From Croceitalea marina (GTDB lineage: Bacteria; Bacteroidota; Bacteroidia; Flavobacteriales; Flavobacteriaceae), in contig NZ_JBHULB010000007.1 in NCBI RefSeq assembly GCF_042684265.1, forward strand, positions 62,001 through 126,000: 64,000 nucleotides of DNA, written 5' to 3'. Position numbers and translations under genes: made by a program. This document shows positions 27,172 to 34,728 of the stretch, piece after piece. Below the pieces are notes generated by a model. It was not told the origin of the DNA. It did no database searches and saw nothing but the letters and a program-made list of their open reading frames with translations. The stretch's first letter is position 1; each line of letters begins with the position of its first letter.

Positions 27172-27193
27172 AAGGGGGCGCTCCCGCCCCCTT
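27172..27193 (+). terminator. GC-rich hairpin after 25957 gene
   Basis: AAGGGGGCG (27172-27180) and CGCCCCCTT (27185-27193) form a perfect 9-bp stem with loop CTCC, four bases after the stop codon. No strong T-run follows. It is probably a terminator or 3'-end stabiliser. Confidence 0.6.
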
Positions 27194-27286
27194 CAATCCT
27201 TAATTCCGGACATGAAAAATGGAAATGTCATATCCAGAATTACAAAGTTAACAATTGTTTATTAATCCTTAATTAAAACTTGAAAA

Positions 27287-28099
27287 ATGGAAAAACAAGC
27301 AGAAAAGGTTTTCGTAAAAGTGAACCAAAGGTGGCAGAGGGCCACCGTTACCGGAGAACAGGACGGAAAGGCATCCGTTATGACCAATGACGGGCAGTCG
27401 TTCAACGTGCCAAAAAACAAGAAGTATTTTGAACCCGTTAAATCTATGGATCAGAAATTCGCTTATAAAGACCTCGAAGAACAGTTGAAGGGGCAGTACA
27501 TCAGTTATGAAAAACTCTCCCCTAGTGTACGCGACAATCTGACCGAGGGGAAAGAACATTTTTATGAAGGCACCTATGTTTCGGATGGCGAGCTCAAGGA
27601 AAGTGCCAAGATGATCCAGATGGTATATGACAGGAATCTGGGTTCCCGATTGGATGTCCAGTACCGAAGAAACGAAGATGTGACGCTGGATAAGGCATGG
27701 GCCTACAACCATAGTTTCAGTACCGATGAGTTCAAACGCATGGTCGACAAAAAAGAGTTCGTCCTCTTTCAGGGAAGCACCAACGATGGTGAGGTGTTTC
27801 AAAAACTGGCCTATTACGAGCCGAAAGTACAGGATATCCGCACGAAGCCCGCACTTTCCACGAACACCTATTTTTACGGAAGAACCTTGACGGCAAAACA
27901 GGCGGATGCCCTGAACAAGGGCCAAGAGCTCGAAATGGAGATCAAGAGCAAGGTCCACGGCACCAAACCCTATTTGGTGTCCTGGTCCCCAAGTCGGGAA
28001 ACCTTTATTACCAAAAATATCGATTTGGAAAAGGCCAAAAAGATCGAGGTAAAGTCCGAAGTAAAAAAAAAGTCACGGAACCGAGGCATGAAGGTCTAA
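27287..28099 (+). CDS. DUF3945-like ICE protein
   Basis: A 270-residue basic protein. The C-terminal half, with YGRTLTAKQADALNKGQELEMEIKSKV and a following beta segment (about 203-240), has the layout of DUF3945 repeats, which recur in Bacteroidota mobile elements. The last 35 residues are a Lys/Arg-rich tail. It is probably nucleic-acid binding, but the role is unknown. The gene is closed by a strong intrinsic terminator, so it is a separate transcription unit. Confidence 0.65.
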   Translation: MEKQAEKVFVKVNQRWQRATVTGEQDGKASVMTNDGQSFNVPKNKKYFEPVKSMDQKFAYKDLEEQLKGQYISYEKLSPSVRDNLTEGKEHFYEGTYVSDGELKESAKMIQMVYDRNLGSRLDVQYRRNEDVTLDKAWAYNHSFSTDEFKRMVDKKEFVLFQGSTNDGEVFQKLAYYEPKVQDIRTKPALSTNTYFYGRTLTAKQADALNKGQELEMEIKSKVHGTKPYLVSWSPSRETFITKNIDLEKAKKIEVKSEVKKKSRNRGMKV

Positions 28100-28115
28100 T
28101 CGGTTGACTTATCAA

Positions 28116-28138
28116 AGGCCGTCCGATACGGACGGCCT
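28116..28138 (+). terminator. Intrinsic terminator after DUF3945-like gene
   Basis: AGGCCGTCCG (28116-28125) pairs perfectly with CGGACGGCCT (28129-28138) around loop ATA, followed by a T-rich stretch. A classical rho-independent terminator. Confidence 0.8.
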
Positions 28139-28221
28139 ACTTTTCATTTATACTATCACAAAATAAGGTATCCGGCATTCGCATATTCATGTGAAGTGCC
28201 GTCAACAACTCCCATACCCTT

Positions 28222-29514
28222 ATGAAAAACTATTCCGAAAATCCGGAGCACTATAAACAGCTGATTGCACAAATCAATAGCGAGGTTGATTTTCCCGGTT
28301 ACCTGGTTGCACATGGATACCGACTTCTCAAAAGAAGTTCGGGCTCACAGGAATTCGGTAAGGAAGCGGAACGCATCGTCCTACAGACAAAAAGAAACCC
28401 GGTAACCTATTTTAATCGCAATGACTCTTTGGACAAGGGACGTTTTTTTAAATACCTCCACAAACGCTCCGCCAATTTTTACGTGGCCATAAAACAGGGC
28501 TTGGGCATTATACAAAGGGATTATCCGGAACCATCTCCCGTCAAAGTAAAAAAGAAAAACAGTAAGCCCATCAGCTTGGAAAAATGTTATCATATAGAAC
28601 CTCTAACCAGACCGATTTATTTGACGGAAGGTCGTGGGCTTAATATCGATACGCTCAAATCCGCGGCGTTCAAAGGCAGAATCTTTAATGCCTTCCATAT
28701 CAATGACAATGATGGCCGTATTGCCAACATCGCCCTTCCCAAATATGGATTGGACGGCAACATCAAAAATTATACGCTCTACAACAAGCCTTATCGGGAT
28801 AGAAAGGACGGAAAAATAAAAAAATTCCGGTTGTTCCTCAACAAACGCTATGAGTACCTTTTCGTTTCGAATCCGAATATCGAAGCGGAAAAAGTGGTAT
28901 GCGTGGAGAGCGGTTTTGACGCCATGGCCTACCATGAGCTTCACGGTCGTCCAAATGTCTTTTATGTATCCTTATCGGGGCATATCGACGACAAGAAACT
29001 TGAACAGTTCCATCAATGGCACAATAAAGTAAATCGCTCACATGACCTTCCGCTTCATTTGGCCTTCGACCACGACATTGAGGGTTTGCGCTACGACCTC
29101 GTTCTTCTAAGCTACTGGCTCAATCGAAAGTCAAACCAAGTATTTATCGAAACGGACTGGAACCGCCCCGTGATGCGCTTGAAACTGAACTACCTTTCCA
29201 AATCCGTCGCTATGATGGAGCAGGATACGGATTATATTAATGCACAAATCTCCAACTGTCCCCGCGGGATGCCCAAAGGCCTACAAAAGGCCATCTGCTA
29301 TCGCGATAAGGTAATTTGGGAACTGGACTTGAACAGGATAGTGCTGCTCGCCCAGCATTCCAGAACTTTTTGGAAGCTAACGGTGGAGGCACTTTCAAAA
29401 TGCTTCGCACAAGATATCCTGAAAATGGATAAATCCCCGACGATGAAGGACTGGAACGAGGAACTGATTTCGGTAAAAAAAAAGTCCGGTTGTCGCCTAG
29501 CGAGCCTGTTATAA
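28222..29514 (+). CDS. Toprim-domain primase-like protein
   Basis: A 430-residue protein. The middle holds a Toprim domain (about 225-300): VVCVESGFDAMAYHEL with the catalytic Glu, and LAFDHDIEGLRYD with the D-x-D acidic pair. The N-terminus (about 16-80) resembles the primase zinc-binding region but lacks the Cys set, and the C-terminus has PTMKDWNEELI, common to ICE primases. Likely role: priming the complementary strand after transfer, or in plasmid-like replication. It precedes the coupling protein by 45 bases in the same direction. Confidence 0.8.
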   Translation: MKNYSENPEHYKQLIAQINSEVDFPGYLVAHGYRLLKRSSGSQEFGKEAERIVLQTKRNPVTYFNRNDSLDKGRFFKYLHKRSANFYVAIKQGLGIIQRDYPEPSPVKVKKKNSKPISLEKCYHIEPLTRPIYLTEGRGLNIDTLKSAAFKGRIFNAFHINDNDGRIANIALPKYGLDGNIKNYTLYNKPYRDRKDGKIKKFRLFLNKRYEYLFVSNPNIEAEKVVCVESGFDAMAYHELHGRPNVFYVSLSGHIDDKKLEQFHQWHNKVNRSHDLPLHLAFDHDIEGLRYDLVLLSYWLNRKSNQVFIETDWNRPVMRLKLNYLSKSVAMMEQDTDYINAQISNCPRGMPKGLQKAICYRDKVIWELDLNRIVLLAQHSRTFWKLTVEALSKCFAQDILKMDKSPTMKDWNEELISVKKKSGCRLASLL

Positions 29515-29559
29515 AACCCATTCCGGAAAGGAAAAAGAAAACACTCAAAAGGAAGGGAT

Positions 29560-32025
29560 ATGCAAGATAAAAATAGAGGGTATATGGGCATGTATTTATC
29601 GGCCTTCCATTTTGCGATTATCCTATTTCGGGAGCAATATGCCCTGTACGTATTCCACCATGGGCATCAGGAATTTTTCGACACTATCCATGCCTTTCTA
29701 CTCCGGTCCGGACTGTCTTCCCAGGGCATGGTTGCCCGTCTACTTTTATTGGGGCTATTGATGGGCGGCATCATGATGTACCGGCCGGTCAAGAAAGATG
29801 GGGTCAACCGTAGAAAAAGTACATTGGGCTTTCTCGTTTCCTTGGCCTTCCTGTTTGTGTCATGGTGGTGTTACGGAGTTTCCGAACTGGGGATGTGGGC
29901 ATCCATGACACTTCTTTCACTGGCCTACTTGGGATTGATGACCCACGGGATGCGGTTGTTCCAGTTTTTGGACTTTATGAACCCGGCAAAAGAAGACCCC
30001 TTCAACGATACAAAGGAAACCTTTGAGCAGACTGGTAATAGAATCGAAACGCCCTATTCCGCCAATATCCCTTATACTTATTCCCACAATGGAAAGAAAC
30101 GAACGGGATGGGTCAATTTTGTCAATCTTTTCAGGGCCTTGTTGGTCATCGGTACTCCGGGGAGCGGTAAATCCTTTTCCGTTATCGAAGAGATCATGGC
30201 CCAGTTCATCGACAAAAAATTTGCCATGGTCATCTACGATTTTAAGTTCGATACGCTTACCCGTAAAGCATACGGATATTTGCAGGAGGCCCTGAAAAAA
30301 CACGGGAACGATTCCGAAATTCCCTTTCCGAAGCTGTACCGTATCTGTTTTGACGACCTTCGGATGACGCACCGGAACAACCCCATGGACCCCTATGGTC
30401 TGGTCAACCAATCCGACGCCATCGATACGGCCACCACTCTCATGAAAAACCTGAATCCCGAATGGATCAAGAGACAAGACTATTTTTCGCGCAGTGCCAT
30501 CAGTTATACCGGTGGCTGCATCTGGTACCTCAAAAAAAAGTCGGAAGAAACTGGAAGGTATCTCTGTACCCCCGGGCATCTGGCCATTCTGACCACCGTA
30601 AAAATCGATATCCTGATGGAAATCATGACCAAGGACGTCGAGGTACGACAAATATTGGTTCCCTTTCGGGATGCTTTGGAAAAGGAGGCCATGGAACAAT
30701 TGTCGGGCCAGACCAGCACGGTACAAATAAGCCTTTCGAGTATTGCAACCAAGGAAATCTTTTATGTCATGTCCGCCAATGATTTCAGTTTGGACGTGAA
30801 CGATCCCCGATATCCCAAAATCGTATCGTTACAGAATAATCCCGAACGGAAAGAGGTCTATTCCGCACCTTTGGGCCTGTATATGAATACCATTCTCAAA
30901 CGGGTGAACAAACCGGGCAAGCGGCAAATGGCCCTGCTCATAGACGAGGTACCCACCCTGTTCATTATGTTGTTGCGGACCATTATCGATACCGGTAGGG
31001 AAAACAAGATCGCTACCATTTTGGGATTGCAGAGTGTTGGACAGCTTATTCTGGATTACGGCAGGGAACTGGCCGATGTCATCTATGACAACTGTGCCAA
31101 CATCATCTGCGGTGCGGCCAAGGGCGAAACGGCCAAACGATTGAGCGAACTTTTTGGAAAAATCCACCAAGAGAGGGTGTCAAAGAATATGAGCAGCTCC
31201 GATGTAAGCACCAACCTGAGCACGCAGATGATGGAACTCTTGCCCAGAAGCAAGATCGCGTCCATGTCCACGGGATATTTCGCGGGATTGGTCGCCGATA
31301 CTTTCGAACACCAGATCAAGGAAAAGAAATGTTATGGCCAGTTGCTACCCGACATCGAGGGAAAGCGTAGGGCCATGAAGCATGAACTGCCGGTCATCAA
31401 CGATTTTAGGCCAGAAAATTTTGAGGACTTGTTCGAAGAGCAAATGACGATCGTATGGGAACTTGAACTTCCAAGAAATGCTGTGGATCTGTTTAAAAGG
31501 GAAATCGGGTACATCGAATTTTATGGCACCCATCTGGAAGAAGTGGCCAAAAACAAATTTACCAACGGCACTAAGCGGCGAATTTTCAAGGATGTTGTCA
31601 GGGAGCTTCGCCTTTTCGATTTCAGGGATACTATTTTAGAGCTGTTGAAATCGAATTCAGGGCACTCTGAGTGGAACCATCTATTTGAACATATCGTGGA
31701 GGAATTTCTGGTGCGGACGGAAATGGACCGTGTGGCCCAGGCAGAATTCGACAAGATCATCAATGAAGTGGACAGCTTGGTAAAAGAGGAATACAAGGCA
31801 GTTACCGGAAAGGAGTTAAAGAGTGCCATATTTGACGAAAAGAAAATAAATGGCGAGATTGCAAAGGCCATCAACAACTCTGAGGCGGCCGTGGAAAAGT
31901 TCATGGACGATTTCGGTAATGGTCTGGACGAGTCCCTCTCCCAAAGTTTGGCGGCACTTCAGGAAGAAACGGAATATGATTTTGGGGAGGAATTTTCCTC
32001 GTATCCCATAGAAAACTTTGAATAA
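29560..32025 (+). CDS. Type IV coupling protein (TraG/TraD-like ATPase)
   Basis: An 821-residue T4CP. The N-terminal part has three or four transmembrane segments (about 14-31, 58-74, 88-106, 112-128). The ATPase core starts with Walker A GTPGSGKS (198-205), and the Walker B region MALLIDEVPTL lies at about 460. A C-terminal extension of roughly 200 residues is rich in Glu and Lys. Known function: recruiting the relaxase-DNA complex to the transfer channel. Its stop codon shares one base with the start of the XRE gene. Confidence 0.92.
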   Translation: MQDKNRGYMGMYLSAFHFAIILFREQYALYVFHHGHQEFFDTIHAFLLRSGLSSQGMVARLLLLGLLMGGIMMYRPVKKDGVNRRKSTLGFLVSLAFLFVSWWCYGVSELGMWASMTLLSLAYLGLMTHGMRLFQFLDFMNPAKEDPFNDTKETFEQTGNRIETPYSANIPYTYSHNGKKRTGWVNFVNLFRALLVIGTPGSGKSFSVIEEIMAQFIDKKFAMVIYDFKFDTLTRKAYGYLQEALKKHGNDSEIPFPKLYRICFDDLRMTHRNNPMDPYGLVNQSDAIDTATTLMKNLNPEWIKRQDYFSRSAISYTGGCIWYLKKKSEETGRYLCTPGHLAILTTVKIDILMEIMTKDVEVRQILVPFRDALEKEAMEQLSGQTSTVQISLSSIATKEIFYVMSANDFSLDVNDPRYPKIVSLQNNPERKEVYSAPLGLYMNTILKRVNKPGKRQMALLIDEVPTLFIMLLRTIIDTGRENKIATILGLQSVGQLILDYGRELADVIYDNCANIICGAAKGETAKRLSELFGKIHQERVSKNMSSSDVSTNLSTQMMELLPRSKIASMSTGYFAGLVADTFEHQIKEKKCYGQLLPDIEGKRRAMKHELPVINDFRPENFEDLFEEQMTIVWELELPRNAVDLFKREIGYIEFYGTHLEEVAKNKFTNGTKRRIFKDVVRELRLFDFRDTILELLKSNSGHSEWNHLFEHIVEEFLVRTEMDRVAQAEFDKIINEVDSLVKEEYKAVTGKELKSAIFDEKKINGEIAKAINNSEAAVEKFMDDFGNGLDESLSQSLAALQEETEYDFGEEFSSYPIENFE

Positions 32026-32423
32026 TGGATATAGAATCAATCATCAAATTGGACTCCAAGGATCTCGGATATATTGGGGAGCGCCTAAAGGAAATACGTC
32101 TCGAACTGGTGGAACTGGACGACACGGAGGACAAAAGGTTCAGCGAGTTTTCCGTAACCAAGCTGAGCGAACGTCTGAACATGGACCGGACTACTTTGGC
32201 CAATGTGGAGCGTGGCTCTTCCATGGTCAATTCCATCAAGATCATTCTTTACTTCTACAGCCTGGGCTATAATCCCATCTGGATTCTGTTGCCCGATAAT
32301 GAGTTCGTACAAAAACGTAATCTTGGAGAAAATATGGTCTATCAAGAGGGGCTACGGGAAAAATACCTTGAGATGGAGGAACGGGTTTCCGAGGCCATGA
32401 AGGATTTTAAGTCCGCACTGTAG
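32025..32423 (+). CDS. XRE-family DNA-binding regulator
   Basis: A 132-residue protein with an HTH_3 core at about 18-75 (RLKEIRLELVELD, then FSVTKLSERLNMDRTTLANVERGSSMVNSIKIILYFYSLGYNP). The start overlaps the T4CP stop (TAATG). It lies directly upstream of three palindromes and the parA-like gene, so it is the best candidate to bind them and control the transfer operon. Confidence 0.85.
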   Translation: MDIESIIKLDSKDLGYIGERLKEIRLELVELDDTEDKRFSEFSVTKLSERLNMDRTTLANVERGSSMVNSIKIILYFYSLGYNPIWILLPDNEFVQKRNLGENMVYQEGLREKYLEMEERVSEAMKDFKSAL

Positions 32424-32500
32424 CACACTCTTGGTTTTGAATATTCCCTAATTTGATAGCTTCAATTTCCCCAATTCGTTCATACCCCCGAACTACCATG

Positions 32501-32599
32501 TACATTGCTATATAGCGTTATAGCAATGTATAATGCAATAATCAATCAATGCTATATAGCAATATAGCATGCAATGACTATATGGTCATATGACCATAT
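32501..32599. repeat. Three palindromes between XRE regulator and parA
   Basis: First: TACATTGCTATA (32501-32512) with TATAGCAATGTA (32519-32530), a perfect 12-bp inverted repeat. Second: ATGCTATAT (32549-32557) with ATATAGCAT (32562-32570), perfect 9 bp. Third: ATATGGTCATATGACCATAT (32580-32599), a perfect 20-bp palindrome 20 bases before the parA ATG. The first two share a GCTATA core. Candidate operators for the XRE protein, or a centromere-like site for the ParA protein. Confidence 0.65.
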
Positions 32600-32618
32600 G
32601 ATTTTTAAAAGTATATAT

Positions 32619-33293
32619 ATGGAAACCAAAATAATTTCATGTACCGGGGAAAAGGGCGGTTGTGGCAAGACGACCCTCAATATCATCTTGGCGACCAATC
32701 TGTACCATCTATACCAAAAGAAGGTTGTGTTGATCGATATGGACAACCCGCAGTATTCCGTATACAAAAAGCGGAAACGCGATCTGCGGCAGATGGGCCC
32801 AACCGAGATGCCAATATTTCCCGTGGAACGGGCAACGGTCGAAACCTTGGAATCGTTGATCAAGAGATACTATGCTACTGTGGATTTTATCATCGTCGAT
32901 TTTCCCGGAAACCTTAATGAGGAAATGGTAAGGGGGCTGCTTTATGTCGAGCACATCTTTATACCTTTTTTTCTCGACGAACTGGAAATCGACAGTACGG
33001 CAGTGTTCTATAAAACGCTGGAAAGAAACTATCTCCAGAACGAAAATCGGGTATTACGGTCCGTCAACCTTTTCTTTAACCGCTACGAGCTGGTCAAGGT
33101 TAATAAATTCGATACGGTGAAGAAGACCTTGGCAAAAGCAGGTATGCCCATGATGGAACAGGTCGTCATGGAACGCACAGTATACAGGGAGCGGTACCGG
33201 AATACTTTGATCCCGATTCCACCGACAAAAGAGAACGGCGAACTAGGGTTAAAACGATTTATGGAAGAGGTTATAAAAATTTCAAAAAATTGA
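32619..33293 (+). CDS. ParA-family ATPase (TraA-like)
   Basis: A 224-residue ParA/MinD-type ATPase. The ATG at 32619 puts the deviant Walker A motif GEKGGCGKTT at residues 10-19, the usual N-terminal place; the frame upstream runs into the palindromes. FIIVDFPGN (about 87-95) is the Walker A' motif. In Bacteroidota ICEs this position is TraA, first gene of the transfer operon. Known function of the family is DNA or protein positioning; the role in transfer is not settled. It is followed within three bases by the DUF3408-like gene. Confidence 0.9.
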   Translation: METKIISCTGEKGGCGKTTLNIILATNLYHLYQKKVVLIDMDNPQYSVYKKRKRDLRQMGPTEMPIFPVERATVETLESLIKRYYATVDFIIVDFPGNLNEEMVRGLLYVEHIFIPFFLDELEIDSTAVFYKTLERNYLQNENRVLRSVNLFFNRYELVKVNKFDTVKKTLAKAGMPMMEQVVMERTVYRERYRNTLIPIPPTKENGELGLKRFMEEVIKISKN

Positions 33294-33295
33294 AG

Positions 33296-33760
33296 ATGGG
33301 CAAAAAAATGAACGTAAAGGACTTGCTGGAATCGGCAATCGTAGACAATATGGATACCAAGGAAGAAGTCGAGGGACTTAAAGAACAACGAAGTACAAAA
33401 ATCAATGAAGCCGAAAAAAGTTCCATTGATATAAAAGAAAGAAGCGATAAAAACGTTGAGGGTAGTAAAGCGCGGACAACGGTACAGGGAAAATTTACAA
33501 TGACAAAGTTGAGCCGAAGGGAACAAGAAAAAGTTGTGGAATTCGAGAGGTTAATGGAACAAGACCACTATACCGACAAAAAGGAGCAATTTATCTTTAG
33601 GTTGAGTAAGGCCTGCTTCAATGACTATGAACGGCTGGCCAGTGCGTGCAGTTACAAATTAGAAAAAAAGGTTTCCCGAAACGATATTATGCGTAAGGCC
33701 CTTGAGCTTTACCACCAAGAAAACATTCGGGAACTAAATAGAATTATTGATAAGATTTGA
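33296..33760 (+). CDS. DUF3408-like TraB-type protein
   Basis: A 154-residue protein. The N-terminal half is low-complexity and charged (many Glu, Lys, Ser). The C-terminal half (about 90-154, QFIFRLSKACFNDYERLASACSYKLEKKVSRNDIMRKALELYH) has a ribbon-helix-helix-like pattern. Charged linker plus C-terminal RHH is the layout of DUF3408/TraB proteins downstream of ParA in Bacteroides-type elements. Probably the DNA-binding partner of the ParA protein, acting as a ParB equivalent. Confidence 0.7.
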   Translation: MGKKMNVKDLLESAIVDNMDTKEEVEGLKEQRSTKINEAEKSSIDIKERSDKNVEGSKARTTVQGKFTMTKLSRREQEKVVEFERLMEQDHYTDKKEQFIFRLSKACFNDYERLASACSYKLEKKVSRNDIMRKALELYHQENIRELNRIIDKI

Positions 33761-34113
33761 ATTGGCAATGGGAACATATCGTATACGTCATCATCGGCAG
33801 CCTATGTCTGTTATGGTATTTGTTTGTCCTTGTCGCACTTAAAAAATCAAAAAACGAAAAAAAAGTTCAGGAAAATGATTCATATATGCAAAAATCACAT
33901 ATATTTGTAAAAAACACATCTTTAAAGGATAAAGATATGGACCAGTTACTCAACCGTGTCGATGGGAATGAAACCAGCTCTGAGCTGTTGGATATTTTCA
34001 ATGCGTCCGATAAAGATGTTCAGAATGAATCCTTAATTCCAGAACATGAAAAATTTAAGATTATTAAAAATTCCGAACCCCCTCCGGAGGGGGAAGCGAA
34101 AGATTCCGATTAA
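33757..34113 (+). CDS. Bitopic membrane protein of tra operon, unknown
   Basis: A 118-residue protein starting at a TTG that overlaps the preceding stop (TTGA). One N-terminal transmembrane helix (about 7-28) and a long polar, acidic tail. It overlaps the next gene by 68 bases in another frame. Possibly a TraC/TraD-position protein, but the family is not recognised. The TTG start is favoured because the first ATG comes only after the membrane helix. Confidence 0.55.
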   Translation: MNWQWEHIVYVIIGSLCLLWYLFVLVALKKSKNEKKVQENDSYMQKSHIFVKNTSLKDKDMDQLLNRVDGNETSSELLDIFNASDKDVQNESLIPEHEKFKIIKNSEPPPEGEAKDSD

Positions 34114-34402
34114 AGTCTTCCTGACTTTACTCCTACTTATCACTTTACATGCTGCCGGCCTTGCCCAAATCGATGAACTGGTCGATCAAGTCAACGAAGC
34201 GGAACAGGGTACGGCACAAATCGGGAACAGTATTTTCCGAATCATCAAGATTGCCGCAGGCGTACTTCTAGCCATTGCGGCGTTGGCCTTTCTTATTATC
34301 AGGGAACAGAACCAAGACATGGCCCGTAAAGTAGGCAATGCCATTGTGGGACTGGTCATCTTCTACGGCCTTATCGAGATTGGGGAAAACTTGGCCAACT
34401 AA
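34046..34402 (+). CDS. traE: TraE (DUF4134, VirB2-like pilin/channel subunit)
   Basis: A 118-residue protein with a signal peptide (about 22-40, KVFLTLLLLITLHAAGLAQ) and two transmembrane helices (about 63-83 and 95-112). This is the layout of DUF4134 TraE, the Bacteroidota equivalent of VirB2 pilin. The start lies within the preceding gene, next to a perfect palindrome (34078-34093). It is two bases before traF. Confidence 0.85.
   Translation: MKNLRLLKIPNPLRRGKRKIPIKVFLTLLLLITLHAAGLAQIDELVDQVNEAEQGTAQIGNSIFRIIKIAAGVLLAIAALAFLIIREQNQDMARKVGNAIVGLVIFYGLIEIGENLAN
34078..34093 (+). promoter_or_regulatory. Perfect GC palindrome inside the traE start region
   Basis: CCCCCTCCGGAGGGGG, a self-complementary 16-mer, lies 30 bases after the traE ATG and inside the end of the overlapping upstream gene. 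It contains a GGAGG core. It may form an RNA hairpin affecting translational coupling between the two genes. Confidence 0.3.
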
Positions 34403-34404
34403 TC

Positions 34405-34728
34405 ATGGAAAACAAGTTGGTCAAAATCCCTAAGGCCCTGCAAAAGGACGTTTCCTTCTTTGGGCTTCGCGCTAAATATGTGGACCAGGCCTTTAAGGGC
34501 TCGTTCCTTTCCCTGATGATGGGGCTGTTCCTCAGTACGGTCATCCCGACCTTTCTGAGCCTTCTTCTTTCCTTCTGTACCGCTGCCCTATACATCATAC
34601 TTATGCTTTTCTATTCAAAGGCGTACGGGGAAAATGGTTTTATTAAGTCAAGGGCTGACAGAAAGGGACCGGTTGGTGTAAAAGGCCATGTCAACAAAAA
34701 AATGTTAGTGCTATGGAAAAAAGAATAA
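34405..34728 (+). CDS. traF: TraF (DUF4133, VirB3-like)
   Basis: A 107-residue protein with an N-terminal RAKYVDQAFKG motif followed by two adjacent transmembrane segments (about 32-70), as in DUF4133/VirB3-like proteins that work with the VirB4 ATPase. It overlaps traG by 16 bases. Confidence 0.85.
   Translation: MENKLVKIPKALQKDVSFFGLRAKYVDQAFKGSFLSLMMGLFLSTVIPTFLSLLLSFCTAALYIILMLFYSKAYGENGFIKSRADRKGPVGVKGHVNKKMLVLWKKE

Noticed and set aside
32574..32618. N-terminal extension of the ParA-like protein
   Set aside because: It would translate the palindromes; the ATG at 32619 gives the normal distance to the Walker A motif.
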